This document shows, piece by piece, positions 9,395 to 18,640 of a stretch of DNA of 64,000 nucleotides. Origin of the DNA: Arcanobacterium phocae (GTDB taxonomy: Bacteria > Actinomycetota > Actinomycetes > Actinomycetales > Actinomycetaceae); assembly GCF_900105865.1 (NCBI RefSeq), contig NZ_LT629804.1, positions 434,001 through 498,000 of the forward strand, written 5' to 3'. A program made the translations under genes and the position numbers. Positions within the stretch are counted from its first letter, which is position 1, and each line of letters begins with the position of its first letter. The notes beneath the pieces were generated by a model. That model did no database searches, had not been told where the DNA came from, and saw only the letters and a list, made by a program, of their open reading frames with translations.

Positions 9395-11203
9395 CTACTT
9401 GGTATGTGCCCAATCTTGTGGGAACATACCAAGCATTGGATCTTGTGGACCTATTCCGTAAAGGTCTTTCTTCCACGCAGAAATTTGCGCTACTGGATTT
9501 GGCATCCACAAAACTGGTAGATCTTCTGCAAGGAAGTCGTTGTATTCCTTCAATGCTTTGCTGTCCTTGGCCCGCAAGGTGGCCTCAATCAGCTTGTCTG
9601 CCTCTGGGTTAGAGTATGAACCAAGATTGACTGGCGCATCCGTTTGAAACAGTCGATCTCCTGATGCGTAAACCGGGTAGTACCACGATGATTGTGATCC
9701 GAAGAAAGACAAGTCCCAATCACATGCTTCACCCGGTGCACACTTTTGCGAAACTGCTACCGAATCTGGAACTTCTTGGATCTCGAGCTTGATGCCAACC
9801 TCCGAGAAGCGGGAGTTAATTTCCGTCATCATGCGAGTTGTGGCTGGGAATCCAGACTGCGAAATCATCTTGAACTGCAGCTGTGCGCCCTTTTCTACAC
9901 CTTCACCACATTGTTCATCACCAGTACCTGGCTTTTCACATATGGAAACGTCGCCGGCATTGATCTTCCAACCGTGCGATTCCAAAAGCTTCTTTGCGCC
10001 TGCTGGATCAAACTTGTATGCGCAGCCTTCAGTTGATCCAGCTGCCCCTGGCTTTTGTGGCACTGGTCCACAAGTCGGGGTTGCTGTTCCAGCCCAAACT
10101 GTTTTAGCGATTGCTTCTTGGTCGATTAGCATCTGCATCGCTTGGCGGACGTATTTTTGCTTGAAAATTGGGCCTGACTTCGGGTTGGCGAAGTTGAACG
10201 GCATGTAGGTGATTGACCATCCCGCCCAAGGTTCGACGACGTACCCTTGCGATTCAATCGTTGACCGTTGATTAATAGATCCAGCTGGGATATAACCATA
10301 GTCAATACCGCCAGAACGCAGAACATTAAACTGGGCATCATCAGATGTGAACGGACGCAAGGTTACCGAATCAAGCTTTGGCTTATCGCTACCAGTGTAT
10401 TGTTTATTGGCAACCAGTTTGACTTCACCGTTTGGCACGAAGGAATCTAGCTGGAATGGTCCGTTAACAACTTTCCACAATGGGTTAGTTGCATATGATT
10501 GCAGATCCTTAGACGCTTCAGTAAGCATGGCGAAAATTGCTTTCGCTCCATCTACGTCACGATCGTAATCGCCAATTTCACCATCAACAGAGGTTTTACC
10601 CCACACGTGTTGTGGCAGCGGGCGAACTGAACCTAGCTGATTATCAACAAACCAGCCTGGATTGAATACTTCAGTTGTTGTAAACGATACGGTGTGATCG
10701 TCAATAATCTTGAATTCAGCAACGTTATCCGGGAAGTTTCCCTTGCGATAACCGGACCATTCTTCTTTGTTCGCGTTCAGAATGTTCCACCAGAATTCCA
10801 CATCACGAGTGGTAATGTCTTCCCCATCAGACCATTTCGATGGCTTCATTTTCAGCTCATAGGTTAGACCATCATCAGATACCTTTGGTTCTTCGGCAAG
10901 GGAACGCTCGTCAAGGTTGAATTCGTTGTCTGCGTCAAGCTTGTAATCGAAGAATCCCTTGTACAGCATGTTGATGAAAATGCCATTTTCTCCTTGTGTT
11001 TTTCCAGGTGCAGAAATTGGCAATATCCATGTAGGTGTGCGCAACGCTACTGTGACGTTTCCGCCCTCTTGGATTTCTCCGGTGGGCTGTGCGCTACCGC
11101 CGTCTGACGGTTTGTTAGCAGTTGGTTGTCCAGAGCACGATGCCATCAGCAACATCGCACTGGTAAAAGCAGCTATTTTAGCTACACGGCTGAATGAACG
11201 CAT
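9395..11203 (-). CDS. Family 5 extracellular solute-binding lipoprotein
   Basis: About 602 residues from the ATG at 11203 (GAGGAG upstream); longer in-frame starts up to 11290 lack a signal peptide context. The N-terminus MRSFSRVAKIAAFTSAMLLMASC is a lipoprotein signal with Cys23 as the lipidated residue, followed by a Gly/Ser/Pro linker. The body is an SBP_bac_5 protein (ALRTPTWILPIS, then LTYELKMKPSKWSDGEDIT and later VRQAMQMLIDQ). It captures a peptide or oligosaccharide at the cell surface for the DppBC-DppDF transporter encoded just downstream. The substrate is inferred from the GH29 gene. It is divergent from the ROK regulator. Confidence 0.92.
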   Translation of the reverse strand: MRSFSRVAKIAAFTSAMLLMASCSGQPTANKPSDGGSAQPTGEIQEGGNVTVALRTPTWILPISAPGKTQGENGIFINMLYKGFFDYKLDADNEFNLDERSLAEEPKVSDDGLTYELKMKPSKWSDGEDITTRDVEFWWNILNANKEEWSGYRKGNFPDNVAEFKIIDDHTVSFTTTEVFNPGWFVDNQLGSVRPLPQHVWGKTSVDGEIGDYDRDVDGAKAIFAMLTEASKDLQSYATNPLWKVVNGPFQLDSFVPNGEVKLVANKQYTGSDKPKLDSVTLRPFTSDDAQFNVLRSGGIDYGYIPAGSINQRSTIESQGYVVEPWAGWSITYMPFNFANPKSGPIFKQKYVRQAMQMLIDQEAIAKTVWAGTATPTCGPVPQKPGAAGSTEGCAYKFDPAGAKKLLESHGWKINAGDVSICEKPGTGDEQCGEGVEKGAQLQFKMISQSGFPATTRMMTEINSRFSEVGIKLEIQEVPDSVAVSQKCAPGEACDWDLSFFGSQSSWYYPVYASGDRLFQTDAPVNLGSYSNPEADKLIEATLRAKDSKALKEYNDFLAEDLPVLWMPNPVAQISAWKKDLYGIGPQDPMLGMFPQDWAHTK

Positions 11204-11391
11204 AGTCAGTCTCCTCGTTGAGATACACATGGCGGGATACTCCACCACCTGTGATCTACACAATACCATTTGTTCACACACTTCGTTCACTTTTTTCGAA
11301 TTTTTCCCAAACTTTGTCCACTTAGGCTAGACTAGAGAAAACAGCAACTGGGGCCACGTTGCTCACTCCGCTCGATATAAAGGCAACACGC
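11204..11391. promoter_or_regulatory. Divergent promoter region between transporter operon and ROK repressor
   Basis: This 188-base spacer must carry both promoters. It contains the direct repeat GTTCAC...GTTCAC (11273-11291) and a TAGACT -10-like hexamer near 11330 facing the ROK gene. The repeat is a candidate repressor site, but this is weak evidence. Confidence 0.35.
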
Positions 11392-12582
11392 ATGGAAACG
11401 ATCTCTCTTAATACGACGGTCTCTCCTCGCATATCGTCCACAGCAGATATTCACAAAAACGACCTTGCCGTTCTTGAATCCCTCACTATCGGGCCATTGT
11501 CTCGCACCGATATCATCAAGGAAACTAGGCTTCCACGCTCTACCGTTCACGCCAGTGTGCGACGCCTACTTCAGCGAAACGATATCGAGGAATTCACGCT
11601 TGCTTCTTCTACTGGTGGTCGACGCGCCGCCCTCCTGCGCATTTCGACACTTCACGACATTGCTGACGTAGTCGAACTAGGATCACACCATGCACGCATC
11701 GGAATCGCTAATCTGTCTGGAAAGATTCTTGCAGCAACTGATGTTCCGTTAGAGATCAGTGATGGCCCAGAACGGGTTATTCCAACGCTATATAACGCTT
11801 GGACCGAACTCCATCGCAACAATCCACAGATAGCGTCTGCAAAAATCGTTGGCGCGGCGGTACCAGGCCCTGTTAATTCTCAAGGACACATCGTTGCTGC
11901 TGCACGTATGCCTGGCTGGAACCACATTGGCCTCGTTGATTTACTCCACGAAGCCACCGGATGCCCAACAATAATAGAAAATGATGCACGTGCTGCCGCC
12001 GTCGGCGAATGGTCGCGCCGTGGCGAAACAGCCGAATCTTCGATATACATCAAAGCCGGGTCGGGTATCGGTGCAAGTTGGATTGCTGACGGAATCGTTT
12101 TCCGCGGATATCAAGGTTTTGCGGGCGAATTAACCCACACCCGAGTACAAACGCCACAGCCAATGATCTGTTCTTGCGGAAATACTGGATGCCTTGAAAC
12201 AGTTGCCTCCGGTGCTGCCATGCTCCAGCACCTCGCCAGTATCGGCTCGCCCATCACAACGGTTGCTGAGATTATTGAAGCTACCCAAAACGGTGACTAC
12301 ACAGTTTCACCTCTAGTACGTAATGCTGGTGCCTATATTGGCGAGGCTCTTTCTGGCTTAGTCAATTTCCTTAATCCTCAACGAATTATTATCGGAGGTT
12401 CGCTTTCCCAAACACGCACACTCATTGCTGGAATCCGTTCCGAGCTCTACCAACGTTGCCTCCCTATGGCAACCGCACACCTCACCATAGACACTTCACT
12501 CTCCGGACAAGATGCTCCCCTCATTGGGATGGCTGTTCTTGCCCGCCAAACCCAAACTACCTCACACCGTCATAGTCATTAA
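11392..12582 (+). CDS. ROK family transcriptional repressor (NagC/XylR type)
   Basis: About 396 residues from the ATG at 11392 (AAAGG upstream); a TTG at 11359 is less likely. The N-terminal winged helix-turn-helix reads LSRTDIIKETRLPRSTVHAS, followed by an ROK sugar-binding domain with AGSGIGASW and the zinc motif CSCGNTGCLETVASG complete with all three Cys. Unlike the ROK kinase of the facing operon, this protein has a DNA-binding domain, so it is a regulator. Its divergent position suggests that it represses the fucoside/oligosaccharide operon and responds to a sugar ligand. Confidence 0.88.
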   Translation: METISLNTTVSPRISSTADIHKNDLAVLESLTIGPLSRTDIIKETRLPRSTVHASVRRLLQRNDIEEFTLASSTGGRRAALLRISTLHDIADVVELGSHHARIGIANLSGKILAATDVPLEISDGPERVIPTLYNAWTELHRNNPQIASAKIVGAAVPGPVNSQGHIVAAARMPGWNHIGLVDLLHEATGCPTIIENDARAAAVGEWSRRGETAESSIYIKAGSGIGASWIADGIVFRGYQGFAGELTHTRVQTPQPMICSCGNTGCLETVASGAAMLQHLASIGSPITTVAEIIEATQNGDYTVSPLVRNAGAYIGEALSGLVNFLNPQRIIIGGSLSQTRTLIAGIRSELYQRCLPMATAHLTIDTSLSGQDAPLIGMAVLARQTQTTSHRHSH

Positions 12583-12597
12583 GCAAAGGAGCTTAGA

Positions 12598-14118
12598 ATG
12601 ATGCGTATTGCTATCTGCGGGATTCATATTGAATCGTCAACATTCACCCCATACCTGTCTGTGGAATCAGATTTCACTGTACGCCGTGGGGAGGAGCTAC
12701 TACAGCGCTATCCGTTTATCACAGGTGCCGATATTCCACTAATAGACCGCGTGCCAGAGCATCTGGCCGGCCGGGAATGGGGTGTGGGTGGGCGTCGTAC
12801 TTGGGCGAACGACGTCGAATGGGTGCCAATCTTGCATGCCGCAGCGTTACCGGGTGGCCCGCTTGATGCTCCTACGTTTTTAGCCTGGCGGCGCGAAATC
12901 TGCGAGCGGTTAGCAGAGGCTGGCCCACTAGACGCAATTTTCTTCGATATTCACGGCGCGATGAGCGTTCCCGGGTTTGACGACGCCGAAGGGTATCTGA
13001 TCGATGGGATCCGAATGGCGATAGGATCAGAGATTCTGGTGGGAGCCTGCATGGATCTGCATGGCAATGTTTCACGCAAACTGTTTAGCCAAACTGATAT
13101 GCTCACCTGCTATCGAATGGCTCCGCATGAGGACGCTTGGGTGACCCGCGAACGCGCAGCACGCACTTTAGTTGAGCGGGTTCGTTCGGGGAAGGGCCGG
13201 CCAAAGAAAGCCCTCGTTCATGTCCCGATTTTGTTGCCTGGGGAAAAGACCTCTACACGGATGCAGCCTGCGGCACGGTTGTACGACGCGGTGGCCGAGT
13301 TTGCGGACCATACTGATGGTGTTATCGACGCGAGTTTTTGGATTGGTTTTGCATGGGCAGATCAGCCGCGGTGTTGCGCTGCTTTTGCGGCATACGGCGA
13401 CGACCAGGAGATTCTTAACGACGGCGTATCCCGGCTAGCGCGCTCGGCTTGGGACGCTCGGCACGAGTTTGAGTTTGTGGCACCTACGGACGAATTCGAT
13501 GTGGCGCTAGATAAGGCAATAAAGTCCGATGCGCGCCCGTTCTTTATTTCTGATTCGGGAGACAACCCAGGGGCTGGCGGAGCCGACGACGTCACCGTTG
13601 CACTTGCTGAGGTACTGTCTCGCGCTGAGGTCATCAACGGTGAGGTGTCAGTTATCCTCGCCTCCATTTTCGATCCAGTGGCAGTAATGCATGCGGCTGA
13701 GGCCGGCGTCGGCGCGGAGATAACTGTGCACGTTGGTGGAAAGGTTGATACCCGCGAACCCGGGCCAGTTGAGCTGACGGCACTAGTAGAAAATCTGGTG
13801 GACGATCCAGAGGGCTTACTGACCGCGGTCTTAGCCGTTGGCGGCTTGCGACTAATTGTCACTACCCGTCGCAATCAATACACGACGCGCGAGCAGTTTG
13901 CCCGGTTGGGACTTGACCCGAAGAAAACCGATATCGTGATTGTAAAAATCGGCTACTTGGAACCGTATTTACACGATATCCATGCGGATTGGATTTTAGC
14001 TCTCACCCCGGGCGGAGTTGATCAGAACTTGGTGCGCCTTGGCCATTCACATATTGACCGTCCAATGTTCCCATTTGATGACCCAGAGGACGTCTCACTG
14101 AAGGTCATTCGCGACTAA
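12598..14118 (+). CDS. M81 family metallopeptidase (MlrC-like)
   Basis: A 506-residue protein of the MlrC/M81 family. It starts MMRIAICGIHIESSTFTPY with the family's G-H/I-x-x-E-S-x-T-F motif, followed by FFDIHGAM and DLHGN, which hold the metal ligands, and the C-terminal DSGDNPGAGG block. MlrC was described as a zinc peptidase acting on linearised microcystin; most relatives have unknown natural substrates and often lie beside Dpp transporters. The ATG follows AAAGGAG and is 16 bases after the ROK regulator stop, so the two are likely co-transcribed. Its presence raises the possibility that the imported compound contains an amide or peptide bond. Confidence 0.85.
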   Translation: MMRIAICGIHIESSTFTPYLSVESDFTVRRGEELLQRYPFITGADIPLIDRVPEHLAGREWGVGGRRTWANDVEWVPILHAAALPGGPLDAPTFLAWRREICERLAEAGPLDAIFFDIHGAMSVPGFDDAEGYLIDGIRMAIGSEILVGACMDLHGNVSRKLFSQTDMLTCYRMAPHEDAWVTRERAARTLVERVRSGKGRPKKALVHVPILLPGEKTSTRMQPAARLYDAVAEFADHTDGVIDASFWIGFAWADQPRCCAAFAAYGDDQEILNDGVSRLARSAWDARHEFEFVAPTDEFDVALDKAIKSDARPFFISDSGDNPGAGGADDVTVALAEVLSRAEVINGEVSVILASIFDPVAVMHAAEAGVGAEITVHVGGKVDTREPGPVELTALVENLVDDPEGLLTAVLAVGGLRLIVTTRRNQYTTREQFARLGLDPKKTDIVIVKIGYLEPYLHDIHADWILALTPGGVDQNLVRLGHSHIDRPMFPFDDPEDVSLKVIRD

Positions 14119-14132
14119 TTTTCGAACTATAA

Positions 14133-14173
14133 CAGTGTGATGCCCGGGAGCCGAGCTTCCGGGCATCACACTG
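14133..14173. terminator. Bidirectional hairpin terminator between M81 gene and iolA
   Basis: Two 19-base arms with one mismatch and the triloop CGA, between convergent genes. There is no U-tract. The same loop closure (AGC-CGA-GCT) recurs at 29574-29616. Confidence 0.7.
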
Positions 14174-14194
14174 AATTAGGATTTGCGAGATTAC

Positions 14195-15688
14195 TTATTC
14201 TTCGCGTTGGAATGACATAGTTGCCGAGTATGTTTGTTCTGATGGCCAGCGGCTGGTAATTGCTTTTGCCCTAGTATAGAAATTCACGCCCTCTGGGCCA
14301 TGAATATGATGATCGCCGAGGAGAGATTCTTTCCATCCACCGAAGGAATAGTATGCCACTGGAGTTGGAATTGGAACATTTACTCCAACCATTCCGGCTT
14401 CAACATCAAGCTGGAAGCGGCGCGCCATCCCACCATCATTAGTAAAAATAGCTGAACCATTCCCGAATGGCTGTGCATTGACAACATTAATTGCTTCTTC
14501 GTAGGTATCGACGTCGTTAATGGTCAGTACCGGACCGAAAATTTCTTGCTTATAAACGTCCATGTCATATGTAACGTCAGTAAGAATCGTCGGACCAACA
14601 AAGTATCCGTTTTCATAGCCTGAAACTTTAATGTCACGCCCATCAAGGACAACTTTCGCACCCTGCTTTTCTGCATCCGTGATGAGTTTGACGATCCGTT
14701 CCTTAGCATTCTTGCTAATGACTGGGCCCATCTGAACTCCCTCGTCAAGACCCATACCGACCTTAATTTTTTCGGCATGTTCTTTAACTTTCAGTGCAAG
14801 CTTCTCACCGATACCGCCCACTGTAATAACTGCAGGTAGCGCCATGCATCGTTCGCCGGCAGCGCCGAATGCGGCAGCTGAAATATGCTGAGCTACAAAG
14901 TCTAAATCCGCATCAGGCAAGACGATTGCGTGATTGTTTGCCCCACCAAGTGCTTGTACTCGCTTACCATGCTTGATTCCACCCTCTTGAATAATGTGAG
15001 CCACTGGTGTTGAGCCGACGAATGAAATGGCATCAATGCCATGATGCTCAAGGATCTGCGTAACCACTTCACGCGTTCCAGAAACCACATTAAACAGTCC
15101 ATCAGGAAGGCCAGCTTCTTGATAAAGGCGCGCGATAATCAGTGACACGGTAGGAGTTGAGGTTGCCGGTTTGAGAATAAAGGCATTACCTGTGGCTAGT
15201 GCTAGTGGGTGCATCCACATTGGAACCATGACTGGGAAATTGAATGGGCAAACACCAGCAACTACACCAAGTGGCTGCCGGATTGTATGGATATCGACTC
15301 CGCGGGAAACGTCATACGAATATTCCCCTTTGAGTGCGGTATTTATTGAGCACGCAAAGTCTAGTGTTTCCCGGCCACGTTGGATTTCACCGATGGCATC
15401 AGAATAATCTTTACCATGCTCTTCGACGATTGCACGCGCAATTTCATCTTGATGGTCCAACACCAGTTGGCGCATTTTAAACAGAATTTCAACGCGTCTG
15501 GCTAGCGACGTCGCCACCCACTTTTTCTGCGCTTTTCGTGCCACATCAACGGCATAGTTAAGGTCGTCTTGCGAAGCTAGCGCAACTCGACGAATTACCT
15601 CACCAGTTGCTGGATTATCTATATCTGCGTAGCTATTTGATCGACCTTCATAGAGTTTTCCATCGATCCAATGCTTGACTATTTCCAT
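14195..15688 (-). CDS. iolA: Methylmalonate-/malonate-semialdehyde dehydrogenase (IolA/MmsA)
   Basis: About 497 residues from the ATG at 15688, which follows AGGAGTGG; the open frame extends to 15730 without support. It is a CoA-acylating aldehyde dehydrogenase: NPATGEVIRRVA near the start, GVCPFNFPVMVPMWM, the FVGSTPVA loop and the catalytic Cys281 in GERCMALP. It converts malonate semialdehyde to acetyl-CoA and CO2, the last step of inositol breakdown. It is transcribed alone but lies next to the iolCBD operon. An ATGTAGTACAT palindrome sits immediately upstream of the ribosome site and may be the regulator's operator. Confidence 0.93.
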   Translation of the reverse strand: MEIVKHWIDGKLYEGRSNSYADIDNPATGEVIRRVALASQDDLNYAVDVARKAQKKWVATSLARRVEILFKMRQLVLDHQDEIARAIVEEHGKDYSDAIGEIQRGRETLDFACSINTALKGEYSYDVSRGVDIHTIRQPLGVVAGVCPFNFPVMVPMWMHPLALATGNAFILKPATSTPTVSLIIARLYQEAGLPDGLFNVVSGTREVVTQILEHHGIDAISFVGSTPVAHIIQEGGIKHGKRVQALGGANNHAIVLPDADLDFVAQHISAAAFGAAGERCMALPAVITVGGIGEKLALKVKEHAEKIKVGMGLDEGVQMGPVISKNAKERIVKLITDAEKQGAKVVLDGRDIKVSGYENGYFVGPTILTDVTYDMDVYKQEIFGPVLTINDVDTYEEAINVVNAQPFGNGSAIFTNDGGMARRFQLDVEAGMVGVNVPIPTPVAYYSFGGWKESLLGDHHIHGPEGVNFYTRAKAITSRWPSEQTYSATMSFQREE

Positions 15689-15698
15689 AACCACTCCT

Positions 15699-15709
15699 AT
15701 GTAGTACAT
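15699..15709. promoter_or_regulatory. Candidate iol operator (ATGTA-G-TACAT palindrome)
   Basis: An 11-bp odd-centred palindrome just upstream of the iolA ribosome site. A similar site (TGTAGTACGT on the minus strand, 20506-20515) sits just upstream of the iolC ribosome site, and a 9-of-11 match lies at 27364-27374 upstream of the MFS gene. This is a candidate binding site for the GntR regulator of the locus. Confidence 0.4.
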
Positions 15710-15787
15710 CAACCATTTGTTTACAAACATATCACATTTAAGTAAATTGTATGTACATTAAAAGCGTAATTAAGTCTTATTGTTTGA

Positions 15788-15822
15788 ACGGAGGCCTGCA
15801 ATGTGAATTTGCAGGCCTCCGT
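15788..15822. terminator. Hairpin downstream of iolD
   Basis: Perfect 14-base arms (ACGGAGGCCTGCAA and its complement) with a 7-base loop. It lies between the iolD stop (15858) and the iolA promoter region, so it is probably the terminator of the iolC-aldolase-iolB-iolD operon. Confidence 0.7.
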
Positions 15823-15857
15823 GCTCTTTGGAGAAGAGATTTAGCAGAAACTAACGA

Positions 15858-17747
15858 TTAAAAATAATGCCTTTGATGCTTCACCCCTTCACAGTATTCC
15901 TGGTATGCACGCTGGGTTGATTCAAGACGTGAAACTTGTGCGACCGGTACGTCCCAGTAGGATGACGACGGCGGATTTGGCCCATACAGATCAGTCTCAA
16001 TATAGATCATCACTGCTGACGTCATTTCGGTTGCCTTACGATACGCCGTCTTGAACTCATCAATGGACGAAACACGCAAGACAGTTAATCCCCAAGACTC
16101 AGCATTCTTCGCGATATCAACCGGGATAAGCTCTCCTTCTTGATTATGTGGATTGCCGCCACCCATGCGATAACGCGTACCGAAACGCTGTGAACCACGA
16201 GATTCTGAAAGCGCACCAATAGAAGCAAATCCATGGTTCTCTAGCAGAACATAGATCACCTTCAGCCCTTCTTGAGCAACAGTTGCTAACTCCATTGGAA
16301 GCATCTGATACGTTCCATCACCGACGATCGATACGACCTCAGAGTCCGGACAAGCCATTTTGACACCAATTCCAGCCGGAATCTCATATCCCATCGTCGA
16401 GAATGCGTATTCAACATGGTACTGAGTTGGCGTCTTTGCCTGCCAGAGTGCTTGTAGGTCACCTGGCATAGATCCGGCAGCATTGATGAGAACATCAGTA
16501 TCTTTCATCATCTCATTAAGAGCGCCAAATACTTCAATTTGGGCTGGTAATGGGCCATGACCAATATGGTAAAGACTGTCAACAACCTTAAGCCACGCCG
16601 TCCGTTCTTCCGCGATGCGCTTTTCGTATTCCGTAGAAACATGATAGTCAGCAAGCAAATCAGTCAGGCCACTCAACGCTTCTCGCGCATCTGCAATAAC
16701 CATTTCGGCGCCGTTCTTTACAGCGTCAAATGGCTTCACATTGATGTTGACAAACTTGACAGCAGGGTTCTTAAACTGCGTTCGCGATGCCGTAGTGAAA
16801 TCGGAATAACGCGTACCAATTCCAATGACGAGATCAGCTTCATCAGCTAAATGGTTTGCTGAATCACCACCGGTTGATCCAACTCCACCAACAGCTTGCG
16901 GGTGGTCACAATTGATAGCACCCTTGCCAGCCTGAGTGTCAGCAACTGGAATTCCGGTAAGTCTTGCAAATTCGCGCAATTCTTCCGAAGCCTTCGAATA
17001 GATTACACCACCGCCAGCTATAATCAACGGAGCCTGCGAATGCCGAATTAATTCAGCCGCACGCTCTAGCTGTGACTTTTCCGCTGGCGGACGGCGAATA
17101 TGCCACACCCGCTTAGCAAATGCGGCTTCCGGAAAATCAAATGCCTCAGCCTGCACATCCTGCGGCATGGCGATCGTGACTGCACCAGTATCTGCCGGAT
17201 CTGTTAGTGCGCGCATTGCTTGCATCAACGACGGTAACAACTGTTCGGGTCGGTTAATTCGATCAAAGAACACCGATACGGGCCGGAATGCATCGTTGAC
17301 AGACGTGTCTAGCGTTTGCGCATTCTCTATCTGTTGCAGAACCGGATCAGGTATACGCTTGGCGAACTGATCAGACGGGAACAAAAGCACTGGAAGCCGG
17401 TTTGTGGTTGCTAACGCAGCTCCAGTGACCATATTAAGTGCACCCGGCCCAATGGAAGAAGTACACATGAAAGTCTGCGTACGGTTCTTTGCTTTAGCAT
17501 AGGCGGCAGCAGCATTGACCATACCCTGTTCGTTGCGTGGCATGTAATACGGCATCGAACCGCCATCGGGGTCTGGATCAATTTCATTTTGTAATAAAGC
17601 TTGTCCTAGACCAGCAACATTTCCGTGTCCAAAGATACCGAAGGCACCGGCAATAAGTCGCTCCTCAACGCCGTCAGCTTCTACGTATTGATTAACTAGA
17701 AATCGGATCGTTGCTTGTCCAACTGTTAGACGTACGGTGTTGTTCAT
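15858..17747 (-). CDS. iolD: 3D-(3,5/4)-trihydroxycyclohexane-1,2-dione hydrolase (IolD)
   Basis: A 629-residue thiamine diphosphate enzyme that opens the ring of the trione derived from scyllo-inosose to give 5-deoxyglucuronate. It opens NTVRLTVGQATIRFLVNQY, keeps the GIFGHGNVAGLGQAL region characteristic of IolD, and ends with the ThDP motif GDGTYQMLPMEL. Length fits the family. The ATG follows GAGGAGAAGCT and overlaps the iolB stop by four bases (ATGA), so it is translationally coupled. Confidence 0.95.
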   Translation of the reverse strand: MNNTVRLTVGQATIRFLVNQYVEADGVEERLIAGAFGIFGHGNVAGLGQALLQNEIDPDPDGGSMPYYMPRNEQGMVNAAAAYAKAKNRTQTFMCTSSIGPGALNMVTGAALATTNRLPVLLFPSDQFAKRIPDPVLQQIENAQTLDTSVNDAFRPVSVFFDRINRPEQLLPSLMQAMRALTDPADTGAVTIAMPQDVQAEAFDFPEAAFAKRVWHIRRPPAEKSQLERAAELIRHSQAPLIIAGGGVIYSKASEELREFARLTGIPVADTQAGKGAINCDHPQAVGGVGSTGGDSANHLADEADLVIGIGTRYSDFTTASRTQFKNPAVKFVNINVKPFDAVKNGAEMVIADAREALSGLTDLLADYHVSTEYEKRIAEERTAWLKVVDSLYHIGHGPLPAQIEVFGALNEMMKDTDVLINAAGSMPGDLQALWQAKTPTQYHVEYAFSTMGYEIPAGIGVKMACPDSEVVSIVGDGTYQMLPMELATVAQEGLKVIYVLLENHGFASIGALSESRGSQRFGTRYRMGGGNPHNQEGELIPVDIAKNAESWGLTVLRVSSIDEFKTAYRKATEMTSAVMIYIETDLYGPNPPSSSYWDVPVAQVSRLESTQRAYQEYCEGVKHQRHYF

Positions 17748-18640
17748 AGCTTCTCCTCTGTTACAGGCATGAATGGCAGTCGGGGATCAATATCCTCCCC
17801 TTCCCAGGCTTGACGTTGCCAGGTATGGACTGGATCATCGGTCATCATCCAGACAGAGTCCTCTGCAGGTCCTGCCATAACGTTGAGATAGTACATATCA
17901 TGGCCGGGGGCAGCTACGGACGGACCATGATACCCATGCGGGACGACGACGGTGTCACCCGAACGCACTTCGGTACATACGTTGATGTCTTTTCCGGGCG
18001 AAGAGTAAACTCGCTGAAGTCCGAAACCATCAGTTCTTTGTTCCGGACCGCCTGGACGCAACTCAAAATAGTAGATTTCCTCTAAAATCCGCTCATTGTC
18101 AGAATGTTCATCATGCTTATGTGGTGGATAAGATGACCAATTTCCTCCAGGAGTTAGGACTTCAGTAACAAGCAGATGTGATGTTTCAAGGTCATTGCCT
18201 AGTGCATAGTTATTAACTTGACGCGAACACACGCCTGCACCTCTGATGCCAGAATGGACATCACTTGCAGGACAATAACGCACCGGCAAATCCTTCGTTG
18301 ATTTTGCCCCCGGTACCGCGAACCGACCGGACTCAGTGGCAACTATCGTGAAGCTAGTATGCCACGGAATGTAGATATAATCAGTTACTGCTGTAAATAC
18401 AGATTCTCGTCCGGCAAGCGAATACTTTTCATTTGCCACCACCACATCTGCACTTCCATTGAGCGGCAGGACTAAAACTTCGTCGTCGTCAGTATCAATA
18501 GTGACTGACTCGCCTTTTTGCAGACGAGCTATTCGTAGACTCGAAAAATCCCATCCAGCTTTTTCGGCTGTAATGTAGGTGTCAAATTTACCGGTTTCAG
18601 TACTTCCCGCTTCTAGTACATATTTATCATTGTCGTTCAT
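17744..18640 (-). CDS. iolB: 5-deoxy-glucuronate isomerase (IolB)
   Basis: About 298 residues from the ATG at 18640 (GTGGAG upstream); the longer frame to 18724 lies inside the aldolase gene. IolB isomerises 5-deoxyglucuronate to 5-dehydro-2-deoxygluconate. The cupin-type motifs are visible: SYPPHKHDEH, then a conserved Glu-rich ILEEIYYFELRP and the late VVPHGYHGPSVAAPGHDMYYLN. It overlaps both neighbours by ATGA, so the four genes form one tightly coupled operon. Confidence 0.95.
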   Translation of the reverse strand: MNDNDKYVLEAGSTETGKFDTYITAEKAGWDFSSLRIARLQKGESVTIDTDDDEVLVLPLNGSADVVVANEKYSLAGRESVFTAVTDYIYIPWHTSFTIVATESGRFAVPGAKSTKDLPVRYCPASDVHSGIRGAGVCSRQVNNYALGNDLETSHLLVTEVLTPGGNWSSYPPHKHDEHSDNERILEEIYYFELRPGGPEQRTDGFGLQRVYSSPGKDINVCTEVRSGDTVVVPHGYHGPSVAAPGHDMYYLNVMAGPAEDSVWMMTDDPVHTWQRQAWEGEDIDPRLPFMPVTEEKL

